From contig NZ_SBKQ01000018.1 of assembly GCF_004122145.1 (NCBI RefSeq), forward strand, positions 1 through 50,747: a DNA stretch of 50,747 nucleotides, written 5' to 3'. Made by a program: the position numbers and the translations under genes. Source of the DNA: Flavobacterium piscinae. GTDB taxonomy: Bacteria; Bacteroidota; Bacteroidia; Flavobacteriales; Flavobacteriaceae. Shown piece after piece: positions 8,341-16,577 of the stretch; position 1 is the first letter of the stretch, and every line of letters starts with the position of its first letter. The notes beneath the pieces are model-generated. The model was not told where the DNA came from and ran no database searches. It was given only the letters and a program-made list of their open reading frames with translations.

Positions 8341-8500
8341 AGCTATTCCGGCTATTCGTTCCAAGATTTTTTGTCTGTTTGTTTTTTTCTAAGGCAAAAA
8401 AATAGCTTCCGCTGGTCGCTTTTTTTTTGCCAAGAAAAAATACAACCATACTGCAAAAGGCTTTCCACTACTATCCGGGCTAGGATATTGTGCTAAAAAG
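8341..8500. repeat. Degenerate intergenic element with A/T-rich hairpin
   Basis: The 314-base gap before the GH13 gene holds no ORF. It contains a near-perfect 14-bp inverted repeat, arms 8393-8406 and 8418-8431 (GGC, A-run, GC), around an 11-base loop. Flanking words CCGGCTATTCGTTCC, TTCCGCTGGTCGC and TATCCGGGCTAGGATA look like decayed relatives of one motif. It resembles intergenic elements I associate with Flavobacterium genomes, from memory only. Confidence 0.5.
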
Positions 8501-8577
8501 AAAAAATCTTTTCAATGCTAAATTCAAACGGTTCTTTTTAAGTATATTTAAATTTTCAAAATTCAAACTTACTATAC

Positions 8578-9996
8578 ATGAAATTTTTTTTTAAATCGAA
8601 TCGAATACATACTATTTTATCAGTTGTTATTTTTGCGTTGCTATTGAGTTGTAATAAAGAAGAATCCAACAAACAAACCAACCAAAATAGTGATGATGAT
8701 CGTTATCTTCCCAAAGAATATGTGCAAGTTAAACATCCGGAATGGGTCAAGAATGCTACGATTTATCAATTAAATACTCGTCAATTCTCAGCAGAAGGAA
8801 CTTTTAAAGCTGCTCAAAAAGAACTTCCAAGGTTAAAAGAAATGGGCATCGATATAATTTGGCTCATGCCTATCAATCCCATCGGTGAAAAAAATCGAAA
8901 AGGTACTTTAGGAAGTCCATATTCCGTAAAAGATTACCGAGCTGTAAATCCTGAATTTGGCACATTGGATGATTTAAAATCCTTTGTAAAGGAAGCTCAC
9001 CAATTGGGTATGCATGTTATTTTGGATTGGGTGGCTAATCATACCGCTTGGGACAATCATCTGGTAAAAGATCATCCCGAATGGTATAAAAAAGACTATA
9101 AAGGTGAATTCAGACCCACGCCTTGGTGGGATTGGGACGATATTATTGATTTGGATTACAGTCAACCGGAATTGCGAAAATACATGACTGACGCTATGAA
9201 ATATTGGGTTAAAGAAGCCGATATTGATGGCTATCGTTGCGATGTTGCGGGTTTTGTACCAATCGATTTTTGGGATAATCTACGTACAGAATTAGATGCC
9301 ATTAAACCGGTTTTTATGTTGGCAGAATGGGAATCCCGTGATATGCATGCCCATGCGTTTGATATGACTTATGCTTGGAGTTGGAACGAAAAATTACACA
9401 AGATTTGCAAAGGACAAGCAAATGTAAATGAGCTTTATATATATTATTCGTGGAATGAAAGTTTTTTTCCGAAAAACAGTATTCGAATGACTTTTGTGAG
9501 TAACCACGATAAAAATGCTTGGGAAGGCACCATGTGGGAACAATTTGGTGACGGATTAGAAGCTGCCATTGTACTCTCGGTTGTGGGGGATGGGATGCCA
9601 TTAATTTACAACGGTCAAGAAGCCGGAGAACCGAAGCGTTTAGCTTTTTTTGAAAAAGATCCAATCGTTTGGAAGTCGCATCCAATTGGTGATTTGTATA
9701 AAAAGTTGTTTGCTTTAATGAAACAAAATACTGCTTTGTGGCATGCTAATTGGGGAGCTTTAATGTTAAAAGTACCTAACTCAAAGGAACAACAAGTATT
9801 TAGTTTTGTGCGTCAAAATGAAAAAGATAAAGTTTTTTGTGTGTTTAATTTTTCAGATAAAACTCAAGATGTAACCTTTAAAGAAACACTATTTCCGGGA
9901 ACATATCAAGATTTTACCACAGAAGAAAGCATAACATTATCACCAACTACCCAAATGACTTTAGCCCCTTGGTCTTACAAAGTATTTGTAAAATAA
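8578..9996 (+). CDS. GH13 alpha-amylase family lipoprotein
   Basis: 472 residues with a lipoprotein signal (LLLSC, Cys25). The (beta/alpha)8 GH13 domain shows all the core motifs: DWVANHT at 150-156, GYRCDVA with nucleophile Asp222, MLAEWE with acid/base Glu250, and VSNHDKN with Asp311. A short C-terminal beta domain follows. It hydrolyses or transfers alpha-glucosidic bonds in starch, glycogen or maltodextrins at the cell envelope. It is not next to a susCD pair, so it is not part of a classic polysaccharide utilization locus here. A -7-like TATATTTA lies at 8543-8550. Exact specificity (amylase versus neopullulanase-like) is open. Confidence 0.92.
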   Translation: MKFFFKSNRIHTILSVVIFALLLSCNKEESNKQTNQNSDDDRYLPKEYVQVKHPEWVKNATIYQLNTRQFSAEGTFKAAQKELPRLKEMGIDIIWLMPINPIGEKNRKGTLGSPYSVKDYRAVNPEFGTLDDLKSFVKEAHQLGMHVILDWVANHTAWDNHLVKDHPEWYKKDYKGEFRPTPWWDWDDIIDLDYSQPELRKYMTDAMKYWVKEADIDGYRCDVAGFVPIDFWDNLRTELDAIKPVFMLAEWESRDMHAHAFDMTYAWSWNEKLHKICKGQANVNELYIYYSWNESFFPKNSIRMTFVSNHDKNAWEGTMWEQFGDGLEAAIVLSVVGDGMPLIYNGQEAGEPKRLAFFEKDPIVWKSHPIGDLYKKLFALMKQNTALWHANWGALMLKVPNSKEQQVFSFVRQNEKDKVFCVFNFSDKTQDVTFKETLFPGTYQDFTTEESITLSPTTQMTLAPWSYKVFVK

Positions 9997-10022
9997 ATAG
10001 TTGAAAATTTAAATCAATATCT

Positions 10023-10619
10023 ATGAAAAAAGTTTTCTTTCTTTTCTTACTCACACAACTCGCTTTTTCACAACAACAATTTGAACGCGATTCGGTCATT
10101 CAGTTTCAAAAAAACATGAATGAACATTACGCTGATTCAGCTAAGAGTCCGTTAAAGAAAAAAGATGTAGCCGTTTTTCAATCGTTAGATTTTTTTCCAA
10201 TCAACGAAAAGTATTTTGTAAAAGCAACCTTCAAACGGACCAAAAAAGAAAAACCGTTTGAAATGAAAACGACAACCTCACGCAGACCTTTGTATGTCAA
10301 ATATGGCGAACTTCACTTTGAAATCGATGGAATTAATTGTCAATTAAACGTTTATCAAAACGTTGAATTTTCCAAAAAACCGGGTTACAAAAACAGTTTG
10401 TTTCTCCCTTTTACCGACTTAACTTCAGGTATTGAAAGTTATGGAGGTGGCCGCTACATCGACCTCAAAATCCAAGAAGGAAAAATCTGGACAATTGATT
10501 TCAACCAAGCCTACAATCCGTATTGTGCCTACAATGAAAAGTATTCCTGCCCAATTGTTCCTGAAGAAAACGATTTGAAAGTGGAGATAAAAGCGGGGGT
10601 AAAGGCGTTTAAGAAATAA
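10023..10619 (+). CDS. DUF1684 domain-containing exported protein
   Basis: 198 residues with a signal peptide (MKKVFFLFLLTQLAFSQ). The DUF1684 hallmarks are in the second half: LPFTDLTSGIESYGGGRYID and the Cys-containing block NPYCAYN...YSCPIVPEEN. The family is common in Bacteroidota and Actinobacteria and has no established biochemical role; the conserved Tyr/Cys block looks like an active or ligand site. The gene is 26 bp downstream of the GH13 gene and may be cotranscribed. Probably periplasmic. Confidence 0.88.
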   Translation: MKKVFFLFLLTQLAFSQQQFERDSVIQFQKNMNEHYADSAKSPLKKKDVAVFQSLDFFPINEKYFVKATFKRTKKEKPFEMKTTTSRRPLYVKYGELHFEIDGINCQLNVYQNVEFSKKPGYKNSLFLPFTDLTSGIESYGGGRYIDLKIQEGKIWTIDFNQAYNPYCAYNEKYSCPIVPEENDLKVEIKAGVKAFKK

Positions 10620-10631
10620 GTTTTTAATTGC

Positions 10632-10676
10632 TTCGTGAAATTAGAAATCCGTGAAAATCTGTGAAATCCGTGTCTA
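10632..10676. repeat. AATCYGYG-type intergenic repeat (locus A)
   Basis: Three back-to-back words AATCCGTG, AATCTGTG and AATCCGTG at 10-11 bp spacing fill the gap between DUF1684 and TatD and run into the tatD start region. The same words recur at 12171-12285, 34326-34388 and 38970-39022. Confidence 0.6.
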
Positions 10677-11326
10677 AATTATTTAACTTACACACTCATA
10701 ACTACACCAACCAAGAAAAGATTCTCGAATTGGTCAATCAATACCCGTGGGAATTTGATGAGAAAATCCCATTTTATTCCATCGGAATTCATCCGTGGTA
10801 CATCAACGAAGACAGATTGAGTTTTGATTTACAAGTAATTGAACAAAAATTAGCTATAAAAAATTGCCTCGCTTTAGGCGAATGTGGACTCGACAAACGC
10901 ATTGAAATTCCATTAGAAACCCAAAAAAAAGTATTCAAAGCCCAAATTTTATTAGCAGAAAAATACCAAAAACCCTTAGTTTTGCACTGCGTTGCTGCTT
11001 TTCAAGAAATCATCCAAATCAAAAAAGAACTGAACATCACAGTTCCCATGATTATTCACGGATTTTCTAAAAATGAACCAACCGCAAAACAACTTTTGGA
11101 TAACGGATTTTATCTTTCCTTTGGGAAATATTTAGTGCGAAATCCGGAGTTGAAAACCGTTTTTCAATCGGTACCCAACGACAGATTTTTTCTCGAAACG
11201 GATACCATTGAAGAATCGCTTGAAGAAGTATATGCTCTAGCAGCAAAGTATAAAAACATAGAAATTGAGGAGGTAAAGTTGATTATTCAAACAAATTTCA
11301 GCAAGGTTTTTTTGCGAAATTTATGA
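10661..11326 (+). CDS. TatD family metal-dependent hydrolase
   Basis: 221 residues, slightly shorter than E. coli TatD (about 260). The metal ligands are in place: His in NLHTHNY, Glu in ALGECGLDKR, His in VLHCVAAF, His in MIIHGFSKN and Asp in FLETDTIEES. Family members are metal-dependent nucleases or hydrolases; some remove 3' ends of damaged DNA or act on D-aminoacyl-tRNA. There is no ATG near the 5' end. The GTG at 10661 or the GTG at 10670 must serve, and both lie inside an intergenic repeat. The gene is followed by tcdA after a 57-bp gap. Confidence 0.85.
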   Translation: MKSVSKLFNLHTHNYTNQEKILELVNQYPWEFDEKIPFYSIGIHPWYINEDRLSFDLQVIEQKLAIKNCLALGECGLDKRIEIPLETQKKVFKAQILLAEKYQKPLVLHCVAAFQEIIQIKKELNITVPMIIHGFSKNEPTAKQLLDNGFYLSFGKYLVRNPELKTVFQSVPNDRFFLETDTIEESLEEVYALAAKYKNIEIEEVKLIIQTNFSKVFLRNL

Positions 11327-11340
11327 AGTCCGATAACAGA

Positions 11341-11382
11341 ACTGACAACTGAAAACTGACAACCGAAAACTGACAACTGAAA
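11341..11382. repeat. Three tandem 14-mers abutting the tcdA start codon
   Basis: ACTGACAACTGAAA, ACTGACAACCGAAA and ACTGACAACTGAAA sit head to tail and end one base before the tcdA ATG (11384). They form its whole visible 5' leader. A degenerate pair of the same unit lies at 39538-39565. Confidence 0.85.
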
Positions 11383-11383
11383 A

Positions 11384-12103
11384 ATGGCTAAATGGCAAGA
11401 ACGAGCTGAGCTCTTATTTAAAACCGAAGGATTAAACAATTTAAAAAACGCAAACGTACTGGTCGTTGGATTAGGCGGAGTAGGCTCCTTTGCAGCCGAA
11501 TTCCTTGCCCGTGCCGGCGTGGGCAACATGACCATTGTAGATGGTGATACAGTAGATATTACGAACATCAACCGACAATTACCCGCTTTACATTCTACCG
11601 TTGGGATGCCCAAAGTGCATGTTGTAGGCGATCGATTGATGGATATTAATCCCGAATTGAATCTAACTAGAGTACAAGAATTCCTCTCTCCGGAAAGAGC
11701 GTATGAATTGGTTACTTCCGATTTTGACTATGTGTTGGATTGCATCGATAGTATTACTCCAAAACTCAATTTATTGATTGCTGCCAAACGCAAAAAAGTA
11801 AAAGTCATCAGTAACATGGGAGCCGGAGGTAAGTATGAAGCTTCCAAAGTGAAAGTACGCGACATTAGCAAAACGGAATATTGTCCACTAGCCAAAAACA
11901 TCCGCAAGCGTTTGAAAAAAGAGGGAATTTCCTCAGGAATCAAAGCGGTATATTCCACCGAAATGCCTGACGAGTCCAGTTTAAAAATGACCGATGGCAC
12001 CAATTTTAAAAAATCGTTTTACGGAACCAACAGCTGGATGCCGTGCTTATTTGGATTGCATGCGGCCGAAACGGTGGTGAAGTATTTGTTGAAGAAAAAC
12101 TAA
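11384..12103 (+). CDS. tcdA: tRNA threonylcarbamoyladenosine dehydratase
   Basis: 239 residues of the ThiF/E1-like superfamily. The ATP-binding glycine motif VVGLGGVGSFAAE lies at residues 27-39, and the TcdA/YgdL pattern IVDGDTVDITNINRQL follows. TcdA cyclises t6A37 of ANN-decoding tRNAs to ct6A with ATP. This fits the presence of tsaE, a t6A-synthesis gene, elsewhere in the window (39069-39473). It starts at the first ATG, directly after three 14-bp repeats. It may be cotranscribed with tatD; TatD and TcdA genes are often neighbours in Bacteroidota, from memory. Confidence 0.93.
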   Translation: MAKWQERAELLFKTEGLNNLKNANVLVVGLGGVGSFAAEFLARAGVGNMTIVDGDTVDITNINRQLPALHSTVGMPKVHVVGDRLMDINPELNLTRVQEFLSPERAYELVTSDFDYVLDCIDSITPKLNLLIAAKRKKVKVISNMGAGGKYEASKVKVRDISKTEYCPLAKNIRKRLKKEGISSGIKAVYSTEMPDESSLKMTDGTNFKKSFYGTNSWMPCLFGLHAAETVVKYLLKKN

Positions 12104-12308
12104 TGTGGCAATTAGCCAATTAGTCAATGTGACAATTAATGGCATTTTCAAAATTTTATAGATTTTTAAAATCTGTGTTCAAAAAATATTTAAAAGCATT
12201 TACAAAAGCAAAAAAAAATCTGTCCCGATAGCTATCGAAATCCGCGTTTAGCTTCAGCTAATCAGAAAAATCCGCGTTCAATTTTTAAATTTAATCATAA
12301 CAATCTTA
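12104..12308. repeat. Composite intergenic repeat region (includes locus B)
   Basis: Directly after the tcdA stop come word repeats GTGGCAATTAG / GTGACAATTAATGG (12106-12145). AATCTGTG and AATCCGCG words follow from 12171 to 12285, interrupted by a perfect palindrome CGATAGCTATCG (12226-12237) and the inverted repeat TTAGCT-TC-AGCTAA. No ORF is seen here. Confidence 0.6.
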
Positions 12309-12968
12309 ATGATACAAACCGTAATTTTCGACATGGATGGCGTAATCGTTGACACCGAACCGGTGCATCATTTTGCCTATCAACAACATTTTAAGCAACT
12401 AAACATTGACGTTTCGCCGGAAATGTATGCTTCGTTTACCGGAAATTCTACCAAAAATATTTACGAACGACTTAAGACTGTTTATGGTTTAAAGGAAGAG
12501 GTGTTGGATTTGGTAGAAGTGAAACGCAATCTGTTCAATGACGCTTTTGACCAAAAAGAAGATTTGTATTTATTGGATGGAGTAGAAGATTTAATTCAAG
12601 AATTACATCAAAACGGCATGCAATTGATTTTGGCTTCGTCATCAGCCAATGTTACAATTCAACGTATTTTCAACCGATTTGATTTGGATCAATATTTCAC
12701 CCACAAAGTCTCCGGAGAAGATTTTCCGAAATCAAAACCGCATCCGGCCATTTTTCAAAAAGCTGCAGAACTGGCAAAAACTCCGGTGGAGCATTGCATC
12801 GTAATTGAAGACAGCACCAACGGAATCATGGCTGCTAAAGCGGCAGGAATTTACTGTGTGGGGTACGATAGTTTTCACTCTAAACTCCAAGATTATTCAT
12901 TAGCCGATAAAGTTATCAGTCATTTTAATGAATTGAGTTTTGAAAAGATTCGTTTTATAAAACACTAA
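12309..12968 (+). CDS. HAD family phosphatase (beta-phosphoglucomutase-like)
   Basis: 219 residues of HAD subfamily IA with cap type 1. Motif I is FDMDGVIVDTEP (nucleophile and acid Asp at 8 and 10), motif II Ser is in LILASSSANV, and motif III/IV are Lys in KSKPHP and Asp in VIEDSTNGIMAAKAAG. The sequence is close to phosphatases or mutases acting on small sugar phosphates, such as beta-phosphoglucomutase and 2-deoxyglucose-6-phosphatase; the substrate cannot be read from sequence. Its stop is 1 bp from the stop of the convergent cryptochrome gene. Confidence 0.9.
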   Translation: MIQTVIFDMDGVIVDTEPVHHFAYQQHFKQLNIDVSPEMYASFTGNSTKNIYERLKTVYGLKEEVLDLVEVKRNLFNDAFDQKEDLYLLDGVEDLIQELHQNGMQLILASSSANVTIQRIFNRFDLDQYFTHKVSGEDFPKSKPHPAIFQKAAELAKTPVEHCIVIEDSTNGIMAAKAAGIYCVGYDSFHSKLQDYSLADKVISHFNELSFEKIRFIKH

Positions 12969-12969
12969 A

Positions 12970-14430
12970 TTATTGAGCCTCTCGATCCGGCAAAGTATGT
13001 TTTTCTATAATCCGAAAACTATCTTTTTTGACTTCTTTTTCTTTTCGCATCGACCAGAAAAAATCACTTGAAAATCTTCTGGCTTCTTCCAAATTCACAA
13101 TTGGAAAAGGATAATCGGCTCCTATTTCAAAATCATACAGCATCTGTTCGATTGGGGTTAGTTTCCAAGGTTCATGAATAAATTCAGTTGGAATTTTGAC
13201 AAGTTCCGGAACCCATTTCCGAATAAAAACTCCTTCCGGATCATGTTCATACGAGTTTTTCACCGGATTATAAACGCGTAACGTATTGATTCCTGTAACT
13301 CCGGCTTGCATCTGAATTTGCGGATAATGAATGCCGGGTTCAAAATCAAGAAATTGTTTGGCCAAGTGCGGACTACAATTTTGCCAAGGTTGAAACAGAT
13401 GATGGGTGTAAAACGAAACCACCAAAGCCCGCATTCTGAAATTCAAATAACCGGTTGTATTCAAACATCGCATGCACGCATCCACCAGCGGAACGCCTGT
13501 TTTTCCTTTCACCCAAGCTTGATGGTATTCCGGAATAACCGTTTGCTTCAGATTGCGATAGCCTTTGTTCACGGCTATAAATTCCATGTGGCATTCCATT
13601 TCAAATTTTTGAATAAAATGGGCTTGCCACCGCAAACGAGAAGTGAAGTTATCAATTTGTCGCACGTTTTTCTTTTGAGCCCTGAATTGCATGCTTAATT
13701 GAATTACTTGTCGAATGGAGAGATTTCCCCAAGCAATATAAGGTGAAATTCGGCTGCAACTGTGTCGTCCTAATTCGGGTTTTGAAATATGCCGACTATA
13801 ATTGGCGACTCGTTCCTCTAAAAAAGATTTCAAATAGCGAATTCCGGTAGTGGTACCTCCTTTTTGAAAAGGAGTGTTTTTTGGAGTTGAAAGTGAAACA
13901 GTTTTGAAAACTGCCTTTATTTTTTCAAAATCATTTTCAGTTAAAAAAGAATTTGATTTGGGTTGAAAAGAAAATTGCGGTAATTCCATGAATTCCACCC
14001 AATCATCACGCCACGTTTTTCGGTTGGATAAGCCACGTTTGACACCATTGGTGATGTATTCATTCCAAAGAATATTATTTTTTTTACAAAAAGTTGAAAC
14101 GGCTTTGTCCCGATCAAAAGTGAGTTTGATACCGGTTTCCTGATGAGAAAAAAGTCTGGAAATCGATTGAATTTGGTTGATTTTTTCCAATGCATCAACA
14201 ACTTCACTTTCAATGATTAATAGTTCAGTTGAATAGGATTTTAATTGCTTTTGAAGGTCTTCTAACGATTGTTTGATGAAATCAAAATGACGTGGACTAT
14301 AATGATGATCATTGAGTAATGAAGGTTCAAAAATGTACAACAAAAGCGTTGGTTTATTCGATTCCAAAGCTCGAAAGAGAGCTTCGTTATCGAATAATCG
14401 CAAATCTCTTTTGAACCAAACGATGTTCAT
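12970..14430 (-). CDS. Divergent cryptochrome/photolyase family protein
   Basis: 486 residues with the N-terminal photolyase domain ([20 protein letters not shown]) and C-terminal FAD-binding domain ([36 protein letters not shown]). It is the last gene of the cluster SRPBCC-SDR-photolyase-this gene. Compared with its neighbour, the flavin-pocket block NWQWSAGSGVDAAPYFRIFNP is replaced by [20 protein letters not shown] (residues 370-389). The usual Trp pair, the residue near flavin N5 and the conserved Asp are therefore changed. It may be a cryptochrome sensor, a photolyase of other specificity, or a repair enzyme with a different electron path. Start ATG at 14430. Confidence 0.88.
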   Translation of the reverse strand: MNIVWFKRDLRLFDNEALFRALESNKPTLLLYIFEPSLLNDHHYSPRHFDFIKQSLEDLQKQLKSYSTELLIIESEVVDALEKINQIQSISRLFSHQETGIKLTFDRDKAVSTFCKKNNILWNEYITNGVKRGLSNRKTWRDDWVEFMELPQFSFQPKSNSFLTENDFEKIKAVFKTVSLSTPKNTPFQKGGTTTGIRYLKSFLEERVANYSRHISKPELGRHSCSRISPYIAWGNLSIRQVIQLSMQFRAQKKNVRQIDNFTSRLRWQAHFIQKFEMECHMEFIAVNKGYRNLKQTVIPEYHQAWVKGKTGVPLVDACMRCLNTTGYLNFRMRALVVSFYTHHLFQPWQNCSPHLAKQFLDFEPGIHYPQIQMQAGVTGINTLRVYNPVKNSYEHDPEGVFIRKWVPELVKIPTEFIHEPWKLTPIEQMLYDFEIGADYPFPIVNLEEARRFSSDFFWSMRKEKEVKKDSFRIIEKHTLPDREAQ

Positions 14431-14458
14431 TTTTAAAATAAGTTACTATTATTTTTTA

Positions 14459-14525
14459 AACCATTAAGAGATTTAGTTACATTAAGAAATTTGATAACTT
14501 AATGAACCTTAATGTCTTAATGGTT
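14459..14525. repeat. Nested inverted repeat built of CTTAATG words
   Basis: Perfect 11-bp arms AACCATTAAGA (14459-14469) and TCTTAATGGTT (14515-14525) enclose further CATTAAG/CTTAATG pairs, so the whole can fold as one long hairpin. It lies between the two photolyase-family genes. Confidence 0.7.
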
Positions 14526-14546
14526 AAAGTTTTATTATCTATGTTT

Positions 14547-15833
14547 TTATCCAACGGCTTCTTTATACACTTTTAAGCATCGTTCTCTTGCTTCTTTGTG
14601 ATCTACAATAGGTTTAGCATACGCAGAAGTTTCCACTTCCGGCACCCATTTTTTAATGTATTGCCAGTCTTTATCAAACTTTTTGATTTGCTCTGTCGGA
14701 TTAAAAATTCTGAAATACGGAGCCGCATCAACTCCGGAACCCGCTGACCATTGCCAATTGCCGATATTACTCGCTTGTTCGTAATCCAATAACTTTAAAG
14801 CAAAATAGGCTTCGCCCCAACGCCAATCGATTAAAAGATGTTTACATAAAAAACTGGCGACAATCATCCGGACGCGGTTGTGCATATGTCCGGTAGTATT
14901 CAATTCCCGCATTCCGGCATCAACGATGGGATAACCGGTTTTTCCTTCGCACCAATTTTTAAAATCCGTTTCGTTGTTATTCCAACGAATGGCATCGTAT
15001 TTTTCTTTAAAACTTTTATTGATGGTTTGTGGAAAATGCCAAAGAATTTGCATAAAAAATTCACGCCAAATGAGTTCGTTCCAAAAGGTTTCATTTTTAT
15101 TTTCAATGGCTTTTGCGACCATTTTTCGAATGGAAACGGCTCCAAATCGCAAATAAATACCAAGCATCGAAGTTCCCTTAATTGCCGGAAAATTTCTCGT
15201 AGCTTCGTAATTAGAAATTAACTTTTCTGAAATATCATATGGAGCTACTTTGATTGGAGAAGGTTCAAATCCAATTTCTTTCAAACTTAAAAAAGGGTAA
15301 GAGTGACTCGCGATTTTAGCTAATTTTTTTTCGGATTCGTAATGAACTAAGGGAATCGTTTTAAACTTTTCTTTCCATTTTCGGGAGTAGGGAGTATAAA
15401 CAACATACGGATTTCCATCGTCTTTGGCGACTTCGCTTTTTTCAAAAATTACTTGGTCTTTACTGGTTTTAAACTCAATGTTATGTTCTTTGAAAAGTTG
15501 ATACACTTCTTTATCCCTTTTGCGGGCATAAGGTTCGTAATCATGATTGGTATAAACCGTATTTATTTTTTGTTCACGAATTAATTTTTCAAAAATATCA
15601 AGGGGTTTGCCATGAAAAATAGCCAAAGATTTTCCGATTTCGTTTAATTGATGTTGAATAGTGGAAAGACATTCATGTATAAATGTCACCCGAGCATCAT
15701 CTTTTGGAAGTTGTGATAAAATTGCTTCGTCAAAAATAAAAATGGGCAATACTTCTTCATTACTATTCAAAGCATGAAAAAGCCCAATATTATCATCTAA
15801 ACGTAAATCTCTTCGAAACCAGAAAATTGTCAT
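14547..15833 (-). CDS. phrB: Deoxyribodipyrimidine photo-lyase, class I
   Basis: 428 residues, compact for class I CPD photolyases (E. coli 472). The N-terminal antenna domain begins FWFRRDLRLDDN, and the FAD domain contains EFFWNELIWREFFMQ-type helices, GKTGYPIVDAGMRELNTTGH, NRVRMIVASFLCKHLLIDWR and the intact SNIGNWQWSAGSGVDAAPYF pocket. It repairs UV-induced cyclobutane pyrimidine dimers using blue light. It lies 42 bp downstream of the SDR gene and 116 bp upstream of the divergent family member, in a same-strand cluster. Start ATG at 15833. Confidence 0.93.
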   Translation of the reverse strand: MTIFWFRRDLRLDDNIGLFHALNSNEEVLPIFIFDEAILSQLPKDDARVTFIHECLSTIQHQLNEIGKSLAIFHGKPLDIFEKLIREQKINTVYTNHDYEPYARKRDKEVYQLFKEHNIEFKTSKDQVIFEKSEVAKDDGNPYVVYTPYSRKWKEKFKTIPLVHYESEKKLAKIASHSYPFLSLKEIGFEPSPIKVAPYDISEKLISNYEATRNFPAIKGTSMLGIYLRFGAVSIRKMVAKAIENKNETFWNELIWREFFMQILWHFPQTINKSFKEKYDAIRWNNNETDFKNWCEGKTGYPIVDAGMRELNTTGHMHNRVRMIVASFLCKHLLIDWRWGEAYFALKLLDYEQASNIGNWQWSAGSGVDAAPYFRIFNPTEQIKKFDKDWQYIKKWVPEVETSAYAKPIVDHKEARERCLKVYKEAVG

Positions 15834-15875
15834 AAGTTGGGTAAAGGCTTAATGGTAATGGATATTAGTTCAAAG

Positions 15876-16574
15876 TTAACCATTTACAAGTAAAGTGGAC
15901 ATTCCGCCATCTACGTGAAAAATTTGTCCGGTTATCCAAGTGCTTTTATTACTCAATAAAAATTCGGCCATTTGTGCTAAATCTTCCGGTTGACCGTAAC
16001 GCTTTAAGGGATGACGTTCTGCCGATTTTTCTTTTTTTACCTCATTATTCAAAAATTTATCCGCTAATGGAGTGTCCGTTAAAGAAGGAGCAATTACATT
16101 AACGCGAATTTTTGGAGCATATTCAGCTGCCAACGCTTTTGCAAAACCTTCAATGGCACCTTTTGCAGCGGCAACACTGGTGTGAAATGGCATTCCCATA
16201 CTCGCTGCAACACTACTGAACAACACAATACTTGCTTGTTCAGAGGCAGTTAATTGTGGTAAAACAGTTTGAATAACTTTTACCATATTAATAAAGTTGA
16301 CTTGCAAATCACTTTCAAAAGTTTCGGGTTTAATACCTTTAAAAGGGCGTAAATTGATGCTCCCTGGGCAAAACACTAAACCATCAATTACTGCTGGTAG
16401 TTGTGCGTTATCTAATACATCAGTTGAAGCATCAAATGGAATGTAATTTACCCTTAAATTTGTAATTTGTTCATTAGTTCGTGCGGCGATGTATAAGTTG
16501 CAATCAAATTGCATCAATTGTGCAATGGCTTTTCCGATACCATATGAACCGCCAATCAATACTATATTTTTCAT
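15876..16574 (-). CDS. SDR family oxidoreductase lacking the catalytic Tyr
   Basis: 232 residues with a Rossmann fold. The nucleotide loop is GGSYGIG (residues 8-14), where classical SDRs have TGxxxGIG. Asn93 and Ser121 are present, but the YxxxK motif reads VAAAK: Val134 stands where Tyr is expected, while Lys138 is kept. The codon is GTT, checked in the DNA. The C-terminal DGGMST end is normal. Normal dehydrogenase chemistry should therefore be impaired; it may bind NAD(P) as a sensor or use another acid. The gene is 3 bp from the upstream SRPBCC gene, so translation is probably coupled. From memory, similar SDRs occur beside photolyases in other bacteria. Confidence 0.88.
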   Translation of the reverse strand: MKNIVLIGGSYGIGKAIAQLMQFDCNLYIAARTNEQITNLRVNYIPFDASTDVLDNAQLPAVIDGLVFCPGSINLRPFKGIKPETFESDLQVNFINMVKVIQTVLPQLTASEQASIVLFSSVAASMGMPFHTSVAAAKGAIEGFAKALAAEYAPKIRVNVIAPSLTDTPLADKFLNNEVKKEKSAERHPLKRYGQPEDLAQMAEFLLSNKSTWITGQIFHVDGGMSTLLVNG

Positions 16575-16577
16575 CGT

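Noticed and set aside
11341..11382. Riboswitch or attenuator in the tcdA leader
   Set aside because: The leader is only tandem 14-mers with no stem potential or terminator.
14880..15221. Plus- and minus-strand ORFs within the photolyase gene
   Set aside because: They are shadows of a strongly conserved coding sequence in another frame.
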